Source: Rotaria sordida (taxonomy: Eukaryota; Rotifera; Eurotatoria; Philodinida; Philodinidae). From it: DNA of 64,000 nucleotides. A program made the translations under genes and the position numbers. The stretch spans positions 20,258 to 84,257 of the forward strand of contig CAJNOL010001038.1 of assembly GCA_905250125.1 (NCBI GenBank), written 5' to 3'. Below are positions 12,701-23,991 of the stretch, piece after piece. Every line of letters starts with the position of its first letter. Within the stretch, counting starts at the first letter, position 1. The notes under the pieces are model-generated. The model did not search any database and was not told the DNA's origin. It saw only the letters and a list, made by a program, of their open reading frames with translations.

Positions 12701-15700
12701 TAGTTTCTAGAAAATCGTGCTATACTCCTACGGTAATCGATTTATCTTTTCGATCTTATTTTTGCTTTAGAACTATATTTGAGTTCTCAAAAATGTCACC
12801 AGTAGATAGAGAGCACGTGTAGAGCAGAAAAAACGAAAAATTTGAAAATTTTGGATCCGGAACAGAGAGTCCTCTTAAGACCAAACATGAGCCGGAGCCT
12901 TGAGACCAGATTCAAAGAGAAAAAAGTGCGACTCCAGTACTTCGAAGTACGACTGTAGTTTGAAACGGAGCTGCCCAGCCCAATGAAATATTTTGTTGGG
13001 CCGGACGGGCCACTTTTTCTGGCGGGTCGTTCGGCCCGATGATTTTGTCCTTGTTTGACATAACTCTTTCCAAGATTTGGCTCACCCCTGAAGAGGATAA
13101 GGAGAAGTTTCCCCTTGGTCATCACTTTTTATAAAAGCCAAAAATATAGAATAGCTGTCTATTGAGAAAAAAATCTTTGTAAACGAAGTTTCTTTCAGGC
13201 TCGGGTTGGGCCGGGCCATAAAAACGTAGCCAGATTTCGAGACCTAGTAGGACACTTACCGTACTTCGCTTGCACTTGACTCGTACTTCATTGGCATTTC
13301 GAAGTGCGGAAGTCGCACTTTTCAGCCCCTGTGAAACCGAACCGAAATCTTAGAATCGAATCCAATCTGGAGCTCTAAGACAAAACCTGAACCAGAGCCG
13401 ATCCGAAATCTTAATTTCGAACTCGAACTGTTCGATCTTGAACGTCAAAACAGAGTTCGATTGCGTTGTATGTCTACTCTTCTTTATTCTATCTTTATGA
13501 TTTTTCATATATTTTTGTTTTCATACCATTAATTATAATTATTTTTATTCTAGTGAACATGGACTTCCTAAACAGAAATGTAATCATCAAGAAAAAAAAT
13601 TTGATAATTTTTTAACATTTTTATACAATATTGAATTTTCAAATTTTTGTAATTCATCAACATTTATACTTATATTTAGTACATTTTTATTAACAATTTT
13701 TTGTTTATTAACAATACCATTTATACAATATCGTCTTTCATATTTATCATTATTAAATAATAGCAATATAACATTAACATATAAATTAAATTTAACATAT
13801 CATCATTTACATCATTGTCGTAAATTTGATAATTATATTTGGCAAAATTTTGTTTCATTACCATTAGCACTTATTATTACATTAATATGTTCATGTTTAA
13901 AAAAACGTGATACATTTTGTTTACAATTTTGTCATGGACGACCATCATTACCAATGCCATTAAATTTATTTGATAAACGACAACGTCATGTTATTGCTGC
14001 TATATTTGGTATATCAGCAAATGAAGTATTAAAAATTCTTGAAGAATTTTTAATATATTTTAATACAAAATATTTAACAAATAATGAAGGAATTATAATT
14101 GAATTATTAAAACGAATTGGTATTGTTTTACTTATTGGTATGAGATATTTTCCATTATTAGTTAGGTAAGTATTATATTTTAGCTTTGAAATTATTTTTT
14201 AATATGTCTAATTATTTTTAAATAGTATTAATACTGCACATCCAATTTCTTATGCACTTGGTTTATTGTATACATTTGTTGATGGTACATATACATTAAT
14301 ATATACAAGTTATTGTTTACGTTTTTCATTATTTCGTTTTGATCGTACATTATTATTACAATCATCATCATCATCATCATCAAATGATATGTTTCAATCA
14401 GATTTAATCTATGTTTTATTAAGAAATTTACCACATTTTACATTAATTTCATTTATATTTATGAAATTTTTTTATTTATTAATACAACAATTAAAATGTC
14501 GTTGTTGTCAAACATCAACAATTATAACAAATCATAATAAAAATGATAAAAATCATCAAATATCATTTGTTTCATCAATACTTTCAATAGATTTATTAAT
14601 ACCTGATTATCAAACAAAACCAGAATTTTATTATACACAAGGTAAAAAAAAGAAAAATCGAGCAATACATATGTTTTTTTTTTCTTACTTCACACAAAAA
14701 TGAAATTTCTTCATAAATGTCAATCCATTTGAATAAATCGAAGCAGGCAAATCTTTCAATTTTTTTTATCATAACCTCTACCTAAATTAAAAGCCTATGG
14801 CCTTCTATGACGCACTACATTATTGATCTAAAAATCCACGAGTTCTTGATAAAAACGTATCTGATATTTAAACAGACGGTTTTTTAGCAACTAAATGTCG
14901 GAAAACAAAAGAAGGAAGTCTAGACGATAGCTATGACATATCTTTTGAGTTAAGGTCGTGTAGGATAAACTTCTTCATGTTCCGAATCTCGTTGACTGAA
15001 AGGCAGTCGACTTATTGCTTTTCACTTGCTTAGTTGCTAGGAAAAAATATCTACTCAGGTTTTGTTCAATTGGTAGTCTAGTTTTTTTGTTTATTATTTA
15101 TTTAAATATTAAGATATTTTTTAAAAATAAAAAATTTAAAGTATACGACACATTTTGATATAAGGATGAAAAAAAAAGTCAGGACATGATGTACGGGAAT
15201 TTTTGCCTTGCGGAAACAAAGATTTTTATTAGGAAAAACAATTTATTACAAAAAAAAAAACTGATTTTTTTTTATTCAAATCCGAATTTTTTTTAGATAC
15301 TAAAACTCTCCAAATCCTCTTGGTTTCCGAAGAAGACTTATGAAATTTTCTATTAGACTTTGTAAAAATTTTTACTTGTGAGTGATCTTCTAGTCTAGAC
15401 GATGGCTTAATATTATTTATTGTCCATCCTGAAGATAAGTAAACATCGGATCATTCACAATTATTATTCTTATTTTCATTCTTGCACACAATAAACTTGA
15501 TTAATATTTAGAGATGTAAGCCGATGTATTGATCAACAGTGGCTCAGTCACTCGGCTTACATCTCTAATCATATTATTCTTGTAAAAAGTTGTTCAAATC
15601 TTATTTTAAATTTCTTTTTTTTGTTTTTGTTTTTGTTTTAATAGGTTTATTAAAAAGTAAACATTCATCTGATATGTATTATAATAATGTATTAACTCAT

Positions 15701-18115
15701 CCATTTCGAAAAATTTATCGTTGGCATCGTTATTTTACATTTTCAATACAAATCTTATGTACATATACAGTTGTATTAATTGTTATTTATAATTTAACAT
15801 GTTTATTAACATTTTATGGTGTATATTCAATAAAAAATCAACTTGATCGTTTACATTTTTTAATACTAAATCAATTTAATTGGAATATTGAATGGGGTAC
15901 AAAATTTATAAATGATTTATTAATATGTTCAATATTATCTGTAATTATTTATTGTACACAAATATTTAATGGTTTAGTTAAAATTCAACAACATTTAATA
16001 TCAGCATATGCTGGTAAATATCTTGATATACCACCACGTCATAATTTTTCAAATAATGAATTAATATCAAAATGTTTACATTTTTCGGGTTATTTATGTG
16101 GTTATACAGCATGGGGTTTTATAATATTTTATAAAATTTCATTTATAATTTGTTTTCTATTTCGTTTATGGATACGTTATGATACACAATGGTTTCAACA
16201 TATATTAGCATTATGTTTACCAATAATATTACTTTATTTATTAAAACATATATTAATGTCATTATTATCAGAATTTGTTTTTTTACAAAATTTTGGTCGT
16301 ACATCATCATTAAATAATCGTCGAATTTTTTTTATATTTAATTATTTTAATTTTTATTTTGATTGTTTTCTTGGTATATTATCATGTGTTATACGTGTAT
16401 CAAAATCACTTTTAGCATCACTTTTATTTATGGGTAGATTAGATTATTCATTTATGGGAAGAAATTTAGAAAGATTAGATCAAGGTTATGCAACATATGT
16501 TACATTTATTCATATGGAAATTATTCATGGACATCCAATTTTGGGTAAGATTTCTATCTTATTTATCATAACATTGCATCATATCTTACAAAAAACATAA
16601 TTTAAAATCTTAAAGTACAAGGAAGTCTTGATTGTAGGGGACGATTTCATCTTCACCGATAGCTACGATTTCAAGGCAAATATAATTAAAATTAGTCAGA
16701 GATATGAAGATTACTGCATAAATCAGACAAACTAAAACTATTTGATATGGAGTTTTTATTAATGATAGAGATAGCACTAAGCTATCGAGTGAGGGATCTA
16801 ATATCATGACATTTTTCTCCATGTAAAGACCGACCAAGTCCTTGAGATCAGAGTTCAACATGTTCAAAGATTAAAGTTTAGATATTTTTTACCTGGTAGC
16901 AAGACTTTTTGCAACTACCATAAATGTCATACGAATGCTCAGATCGAAATATTGTAAAAGTAATTAGTCCAAAAGTTTGTAAATTAAACTATAAGACAAA
17001 CTTATTACATTTAAGAAAAGCAGGGATGTTCCGAGGTCATCAAGATTGGGGGAAGGGAGAAGACCGACTTATACCCACATGGGTATCCACATAGGACTTA
17101 TCCAAGGAAGGAGACAATAGGTCAATAGTGCTTGAAGTCTGATATTTTCTTCTCAGAGTAATCACTAGAGTCCTGCACGGAGTCACTGCCAGAGTTAATT
17201 AAATTTTTTTTGCCAAAAGTTTAATTTTAGCATAAGAACTAAGTTGTGCGAATAATTTTATATTCTATTTTTGAGAAAAGACACTTCTGGATTAAAAAAA
17301 AACTTCTGTTCTACTTTAGAAATTGCATAAAAGTCTCTTGTTCTGTTACGGAAGCGTCATTATCTAAATAGAACAAAATTTTCTGGACAGTTCAGTTCGA
17401 GGAATTGAACTATTGAAACTAATGCCCAGCATTTTCACAGACTACAAAATATTTTGAATATTGACCATACGACTTCTTATTTGTTTTTGTTTTAGTAACT
17501 TTTTGTGATATAATTTGGCATGATATTGAACGTAAACGTCATATAAGTCAACATTCAAAAAGCAGTAAACTAATTTATGATAGTATTATGCATACAAAAG
17601 TTCATTTAGCTCGATTTAAATGGCATCTTTTTTATACATTAATTCGTAATGAATATTTAAAATTTTTACGTAAACATGTATTATTAATGACAACAAATAG
17701 TACAGGTCTTATTTCATCAACAACAGCTACAGCTGTTGTTTTAACAAATTCATCAAATGAAAAATCATCAAATAATGAACAACATTCATCAATTTTATTC
17801 TATGATCGTCCAATAATAAGACAACCACCAATACCACCTAAACGATCCGGTTATCGATATAATTTTGATTATGAACAAACAAGTGATCTTCGTTTTGTCT
17901 ATCAACAATTAAAAACTTTAACACAAAATGTTTCTCAATTGAAAAAAAATAATTTTCAAGAAGGAGAAGAAGTAGTAGCAGAAGAACATAATGAACAAAT
18001 ATATTTACCACCGAATCAAGTGATAAGAAAAAAACAATCACAAGTAACATGTACATTTCCTGATGAATATACAACTTCAAAATTTCATAATATGCCAACT
18101 ATACAGAGACGATAG
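9755..18115 (+). CDS. C-type lectin - EGF - STRA6-like multipass receptor (apparent fusion gene)
   Basis: Nine exons join without a frame break: 9755-9899, 10586-10792, 10855-11046, 11099-11221, 11283-11445, 13554-14165, 14226-14641, 15645-16544, 17496-18115 (3,378 nt, 1,125 aa). Residues 1-20 look like a signal peptide. Residues 49-181 are a C-type lectin domain with the expected cysteines, but EPR replaces EPN and there is no WND, so canonical calcium-dependent sugar binding is doubtful. Residues 184-222 are a six-cysteine EGF domain. Two membrane helices follow (about 228-248 and in the next exon), then a STRA6-like core: GRPSLPMPLNLF, a cluster of helices, LDQGYATYVTFIHMEIIHGHP and a tail ARFKWHLFYTLIRNEYLKFL resemble vertebrate STRA6, the cell-surface receptor for retinol-binding protein. 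The C-terminus is Ser/Thr-rich. The lectin and STRA6 halves are joined by a 2.1 kb intron. If that intron is not used, the lectin part ends with an in-frame TAA at about 11452, but the STRA6 part then lacks a start codon. Confidence 0.7.
11446..13553. other. 2.1 kb intron between lectin and STRA6 halves, repeat-swollen
   Basis: The donor AACAG|GTTAGA and acceptor TTATTCTAG|TGAACA keep the frame. Roughly 12,880-13,450 differs from its surroundings: it is more GC-rich and repeats GGCCCG/CGGGCC motifs and GAACCGAA-like words, suggesting an inserted repetitive element. Open frames inside it have no family resemblance. The size is far above the 50-60 bp introns of the same gene. Confidence 0.55.
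15508..15568. repeat. Short perfect hairpin in STRA6 intron 7
   Basis: Two 17-base arms (TTAGAGATGTAAGCCGA at 15508-15524 and its exact complement at 15552-15568) surround a 27-base loop. It lies just upstream of the acceptor at 15644, inside a roughly 1 kb intron. It could be a minimal fold-back element or an RNA hairpin. Confidence 0.6.
16545..17495. other. Intron 8 of the lectin-STRA6 gene (951 bp)
   Basis: The boundaries are ATTTTG|GGTAAG-type donor and TTTTGTTTTAG acceptor, with phase 1 preserved. There is no coding content. A small palindrome around TACCCACATGGGTA is near 17075. Otherwise I see nothing in it. Confidence 0.55.
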
Positions 18116-19545
18116 GACAGTGTCTTTTTTGTTTTTTTGGTTTTTTAGAAGTCAAAAACAGTTGTTGTTGTTGTTTTTCTTGTATTTGTTCTTTCTTTTT
18201 TTTTTGTTTTAGTTTTCAAATAAAATAATTTTAGTTCTCAACCCATAGTGGTCATCTTTTCATAGAACAGGCGAATATATGATTTTTTTTTAAACTTATG
18301 AGGAAAGTTCTCTCACTGATAAATTGATTTCTAGTCAGAACTATGTGCATTATGTAGATCTAAATTAGCTATGAATACCATGGCTCTCTTCAAGAAACAC
18401 CAGAAAAAGGTGATTTTCGAATTTTGACTTGAAACTTTGCATAAAGACAGACCTTAACGAGAGTAGTTTATTGTGAAAGTTAAATCTGCCAATTTATATA
18501 AGCGATATAAAAGATACACTATCACCATAGTTGTATTTTAGTTTAGAAACAACAACAAGATCTGAAACATTCGCAACAGCTATTTGTGTTAAGGCCTGTG
18601 TCTATGAGAAGTTACAAGTCGAAATTCGAAAATCAGTTTTTTTCTGGTATTCCTGAGAAGGACACGGCATTCATTTTTAAAAGTACCGTAAAAATATAAT
18701 ATAATGCACGCAGTCTCGAATTAAAAGCGATTTATCACTTGGAGAACTCCCCTCATTAGAAAGCACTGAGATACAACTCATTGAAGACAGCGCCACTTTC
18801 AACGTATCGGGCCTCAGTGCTGACAACCCGTTAGAAAGACTTTATTATCACCGTGAGAGATCTTTCCGTGGACTATTATTTTTTTGATTAAGAAAACTAG
18901 TACATCATACATGTCGATGTTGATTCCGAATAGAAAATTAGTTGTTAATAAAAGTACTTCTATGCCAAGAAAAATGAGTTTTATCTAGAAAAATGTTTGC
19001 GCTAATGCTATATAGGTATTATAAGCGAACGAACATTCTATGAAAGTTTCGTTCGATTTGAAATTATGAAAAATTATGTAAAATCATTATACCGAAAAAG
19101 GGCTCGATGCTAACGAAGAATGATTTATTTTTTCGAATTCCACGCAGATAAAAGCAAAAGTTGTTTTTCGATCGAATGAAAGACTTGTTCGCAATAAAAA
19201 AAAAAGAACTTCTAATTCTTAATAGCGATATTTGTCGATTAATATTAATTAATAGGAACAAAGATCTTTATGTTATTAAATAACTCATATGTTAAAGTAG
19301 ACTTTCAATTTTTTACTCAATATCCATTTTGATGCCCAGAGTACAACATCGACTAATATAGACATCTATTTCTGACATAAAAGATTTCTTATAAACCTCG
19401 CCTAGCCATTCATATAGGTTTCCAGTGAGTCAACAAAATATCGACCTTGAGTCATCGAAATTATTCATTATTGAATGAGTTATCAATCAAAAGAGCAGAC
19501 GAGACGACACGGTATTTGATTAGAAATTTCTTGTTATTTACAAAT
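18116..19545. other. Intergenic stretch with one fold-back element
   Basis: It follows the STRA6-like stop codon. A candidate poly(A) signal AATAAAATAA lies near 18220. An inverted-repeat element occupies 18371-18673. No gene is visible. The last part should contain the promoter of the phosphatase gene. Confidence 0.5.
18371..18673. mobile_element. Fold-back element of about 300 bp
   Basis: The arms at about 18371-18455 and 18591-18673 are imperfect reverse complements. Shared blocks include ACCAGAAAAA, GATTTTCGAATTT and GACTTG. The loop of about 135 bp has no open frame. I cannot define a target duplication. Confidence 0.55.
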
Positions 19546-20288
19546 ATGTCAACAGTAGTACAACCTCGTATATCAACAAATAAAAGAAAAAAAATTTCTT
19601 CACCTTCTCATCTATCATTATTGAGCAAGTCACAAACTTCTACATCATCAATCAGAAAACCTATTGATCCATTCGAGCAACGTCTGAATCATATTCGTAT
19701 TCATCTTTTAAATAATAAAATACAACGAAAAATTACATATCATGAACCAACACTTATTTTCGACAAATTTCTTTATTTAGGTGGTCTTAAATCACTACGT
19801 GATAAAGTAAGTTTTATTCATCGTTGTTTTTGTTTTTTTGCTTTAATTAATCATTTTTTAATGATAAGAATCGTCTCGTACATTTAAATATAACTCATAT
19901 TCTATCAGTTCTTTGGATTCGCCCACACAAAGGTTCTATTCCTTCTAATGTTAAACATCTTTTTATAAAAGCTGAAGATACATTTTCATTTAATATGTCA
20001 CCATATTTCGAACAAGCCTGTCAATTTATTGAAGACGCTCGACAATCCAATGGTCGTATACTTGTTCATTGTGTATGTGGAGTATCTCGTTCAACAACAT
20101 TATGTTGTGCATATTTAATAAAAAATCATTTAATGTCAATTGAACAAGCATTAACGGAAATTCGTTCACATCGTCCTATTGTACAACCAAATCCTAGTTT
20201 TCTTCGTCAATTAATTCGTTTTAATGAACAAATTGAATGTGATAAAGCAATGATTAATACAATTGTAGAACAATTGGAAAATGTTTAA
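19546..20288 (+). CDS. Atypical dual-specificity protein phosphatase, DUSP14/18/21-like
   Basis: Two exons, 19546-19806 and 19869-20288, are joined by a 62 bp intron (GTAAGT...TAAG) in phase 0, giving 226 aa. The catalytic loop HCVCGVSRS fits the Cys-dependent phosphatase signature HCxxGxSRS. The following AYLIKNHLMSIEQALTEIRS and RPIVQPNPSFLRQLIRF match the small atypical DUSPs such as DUSP14, 18 and 21, which dephosphorylate Tyr and Ser/Thr on signalling kinases. The general-acid Asp is likely the one in KAEDTFSFNM (residues about 121-130). An N-terminal extension of about 60 residues is basic and Ser-rich. I chose the ATG at 19546; the frame is open further upstream but has only non-ATG codons. 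A J-domain gene follows 131 bp downstream on the same strand. Confidence 0.85.
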
Positions 20289-20370
20289 TTCCTTTTCTTC
20301 TGTGAATGATATTAAAATTTTAATCGAATGATTTTTTTTTTTGTAATTATTTTATTTTTATTTTTTTTTT

Positions 20371-20372
20371 AG
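20371..20372 (+). promoter_or_regulatory. Candidate trans-splice acceptor ahead of the J-domain gene
   Basis: A TTTTATTTTTTTTTTAG tract ends here, 48 nt before the ATG at 20420 and 83 nt after the phosphatase stop. Bdelloids are known to add a spliced leader to many mRNAs. This AG could be such a site, or an ordinary acceptor for an unseen 5' exon. Inference only. Confidence 0.3.
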
Positions 20373-20419
20373 ATAATTTTGTTTTTTTTGTTTTTTGTTT
20401 TTCTAAATTAAATATTATA

Positions 20420-23400
20420 ATGGCATCTGGTACATCCGGTGATAATGATGATAAAAAAAAATCTTCATTCGGTGGTGTTCGATCTGGTTTTCTTGGAAAA
20501 AATGGTACAGATGAAGCACCATTAGATAGAACTTATTATAATATACTTAATGTATCACCAACAGCGACTGCATCCGAAATAAAAAAAGCTTATTATTCAC
20601 TTTCATTACAATATCATCCTGATCGAACACAAAATCTCAATGAAATAACACGACGTGAATATGCTGAAAGATTTAAACTTATTTCACAAGCTTATAGTAA
20701 TATATAAAAATATTATAATATTATATTTTTTAATGTTAATAATTTTTTTTTTCTAATAGGTATTCTCAGTGATCCAGAAAAAAGAAAACTTTATAATAGG
20801 TATGTGCAAACAAAATAAAATAAAATCAATTTTAATTGAAATCTAATTTCTCTTAGTAAGCCTAGACTAAAAAATAAAAGGATCTTTATGCTTATACTTT
20901 TTGAGTAGTAATTTTTTTTTTATCGATGTTTAAAAATATATGAAAACAAAAAAAAAGAATTTATTAGCTTATGTATTCCGTGTGATAGAATAATAACTAT
21001 TTTCATTCGGAATTTAATACATCAAAACTTTAAAATATTACTTCACTTGTTTATAAAAATCATTTTCTGATAGCGATGTACAAGAAGTCATTGAGACATA
21101 CATTACAATATGAATGAAAAGTTTTGAAATACTTCTTCGTTTGTTCTCAATATTAGCGTATATGAAACACGATAAATTAAGAATTATATAAACGAATTAG
21201 TTAAGAATAAATTCTACCAGTTTCAAATCTAATATAGACATAGTAAATAATAACTGACAGCTGAATTTATTGTAAATACAGGATGTTTCATAAGTCTTGA
21301 GGCATGATAAAATTAGTTTCTATACAGATAGACAATAATCTCTAATTGAATGTTTTTAATATAAGCCTTGAGTAACTCATGTCAATTTTTTAAATGACAT
21401 ATCTTCTCTTGTGATAGAAAAATAAAATATAAATATGAGAATAAACTTTTTTGCAATCGATCGATATGAATAATTCTGCGTGAAAAAAAGTAATTTGATG
21501 CTTATCACAATTTATTATTTACATGACATGAAGATGTTGGATGCAAAACGAAAAATAAAGGTTATCTTGTGAACTATCGATAAATTACTGGAAATGTACG
21601 AGAAATATTATTAATAAAATATCTTATTAATCGATTAGGAAAAAATACATCTTAACAATATTTATATTTTTTATTATTACAAGAGAAGATATGTTATTTA
21701 AAAGATTGACACCAATAACTCAAAACCCATATAAAAAACATTCGATTTGAGGTTATTTGCTATCTGCATATGAACTAATTTTGTCGCGCTTCAAGACCTA
21801 TGAAACACCCTGTATTTGTATTTTCAATTATGAATAATATAGAATATTACAAACAGATAAAGTACTTTCGCCAGAAACTTTTCATAATAATTTCCAACAC
21901 GAAAACGTTTTCAATCCATTAATTGCTTTTGTATTTAGACTCTGTACATAAGATAGACTCCAGTAAGGCATGAAAAAACTCTAAAGGATAAGTCCCTTGG
22001 ACCTTCTACCCAGAGTTATAGGCATTTTATTAGAATTTTGGATAGAAGGCCTAAGAAGATTTATCCATTGGTGTTTTGTTCATATCTCACTGGAGTTTAC
22101 TTTATGCATAGGGTTCGAATTTAGATGGGGTTGATCCGTTGAAAACGTTCTTTCGTAAGAATCATTCCTTACCAATCCTAATAAATGGTTACAAAACTTT
22201 GTCAGTTAAGTTTTATTATTGATAATGAATCAGTTCGTTGTTTACTTCTATAAAATTTGTTTAAATTTAGTTCTATTATAATGATTTTATTATTTATTGA
22301 AAGACAACAATTTCCTTTCAATAGATTAACGATATATAATTTCTTGACATGTATTGTAGTTACATATGCAATTAATTTAATGGAATATTGTGAAAGTTTA
22401 CTATTTGTTAAGTTATTATTGTGCTTTTTTGTAGTATCACTAGAAGAGTATTTAAGTATCTATCGTTACAACGATTAGTCTTTTCGAGAGCTATACTATA
22501 TAAAAGAGCTTTGTCATAATAGATTCATTATAAAATAAGAATCTATAAGCGTAATTCCTGCGAGATTACAGTATGAAATACGATGTAGCCTATTGTTATT
22601 AATTACAGAAGTGATTACTTTATTCAGACGTATTTTTTTCATCATCATCCTTTAACTTAATCCTTCCGAAATGTAATAGAACAAAACATTATTAGTTTTA
22701 TTCAATTTATTGTATTTCTGAAGAACTTCTGCAGAAACACAATAAACTAAAGAAAACTAGTAGAAATAAATGAATCATACTGTACAGTCTTTAATCGTCT
22801 GTGATGGTCTTTACGAAATAAAAAAAAAAAAATTTTTTTTCTATATTTAGATATGGTAAAGATGAACGTCTTATAGCAAATGGTTCAGCTGGTATATCAT
22901 TAGAAGATTTTGATGCTGAAGAATTCTTTCGTTTAATGTTTGGTGGTGAACAATTTATAAAAATAATTGGTGATTTTGAATTAGCTAAATCATTTAAACA
23001 TGCTATTTCGGAAATAATCAAAGATGCTGAAAATAAAGGTACAGAAGAAACACGTGAACAAAAAGACGAAAAAATGCGTAAACGTTTGGCATATGCTGAA
23101 GAACGTACACAAGCACGTGAAGAACGTATTAAACAATTATCAATAAATCTTACATATAAATTATCTGTTTTTACAGAATCAATTCCAACACATCATAATG
23201 ATTTACAATATAATCAAACATTAAATAATTTTATTGAAATAACACGTTTAGACATTCCAAATTTACTTAGTGCACCATATGGTGAACATTTATTACATAC
23301 TATTGGTTATATATACGTATCAAAAGCAAAATTATGGTTAAATAAATTAGATTCACAAGAAGGTCATCTTGGTAAACGTATGTTAGGATTTGGTAAACAT

Positions 23401-23991
23401 GTACAATCATCATGGAAAGAACGTGTACATGTTGTTAAAGAAACAGTTAAAACAGTTAAATGTGCTGTTGAATGGGGACAATCAATGTCAAAATTAGCAC
23501 AAATAGCTGATGAAGAAGCAGCAGCAAATTTAGAACAAGGAAAAGATCCTCAATATCCATTTCAACATCATTCAGGACATTTAGATTATGAGGGATATGT
23601 ACCATCAGAATCAACAGCATCAGCTACACCACCACCACCACCACCATCATCATCACAACCATCTTCTCATACAAATCGAGCAACATCTTCTCCAGTTAAA
23701 CATAATCGTCATGGTAAATCATTATCGACATCACAACCTTCACAATTAACTGAAGAAGAAAAACGTAAACTTGAAGCTGATACAGCTGCTAAATCTATGG
23801 AAGCACTTTGGCGTGCAACAAAACTTGAAGTTGAAAGTATTGAACGAGATGTTTGTGATCGAGTATTAAATGATTCATTATGTTCACGTGAAACTCGACG
23901 ACATCGATGTATAGCTCTATTAAAAATGGGTGAATTATGGCAAGAAGCACATGATAATCCAGCAGCATCATCATCTTCTAGTTCATTATAG
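20420..23991 (+). CDS. J-domain co-chaperone with DnaJ-X region (Caj1/Djp1-like)
   Basis: Three exons: 20420-20696, a 40-nt exon 20760-20799, and 22851-23991 (1,458 nt, 485 aa). Residues about 36-110 form a J domain with the HPD tripeptide at 66-68, which stimulates Hsp70 ATPase. Residues about 140-300 and the C-terminal segment ([23 protein letters not shown], then a short helix with [11 protein letters not shown]) resemble the DnaJ-X region of fungal Caj1/Djp1 and plant relatives. Between them is a Pro/Ser/His-rich linker with a run of prolines (about 23629-23645). There is no Gly/Phe region or zinc domain, so it is a type III J protein, probably cytosolic or organelle-associated. A candidate poly(A) signal AAATAAAG lies near 24242. 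The second intron is 2,051 bp and carries two inverted-repeat elements. Confidence 0.8.
21279..21812. mobile_element. Tc1/mariner-type MITE in J-domain intron 2
   Basis: The ends CAGGATGTTTCATAAGTCTTGA and CAAGACCTATGAAACACCCTG are near reverse complements, each flanked by TA. Complementarity extends about 150 bp inward (for example TATCTTCTCTTGT against ACAAGAGAAGATA). There is no open frame in the centre. It sits wholly in the 2 kb intron. Confidence 0.75.
21904..22149. mobile_element. Imperfect fold-back element in J-domain intron 2
   Basis: The left arm (about 21904-22010) and right arm (about 22050-22149) are diverged reverse complements. The left starts ACGTTTTCAATCC and the right ends GGATCCGTTGAAAACGT-like. 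Shared inner words are GACTCCAG/CTGGAGT and GACCTTCTA/TAGAAGGC. It is about 245 bp and non-coding. Confidence 0.5.

Noticed and set aside
12796-13125. Minus-strand frame of 109 codons in the large lectin-STRA6 intron
   Set aside because: Lies in the GC-rich repeat island; composition explained by repeated GGCCCG-type words and no known motif.
16610-16867. Minus-strand 85-codon frame in STRA6 intron 8
   Set aside because: Within an intron, no family resemblance, ordinary chance length for this composition.
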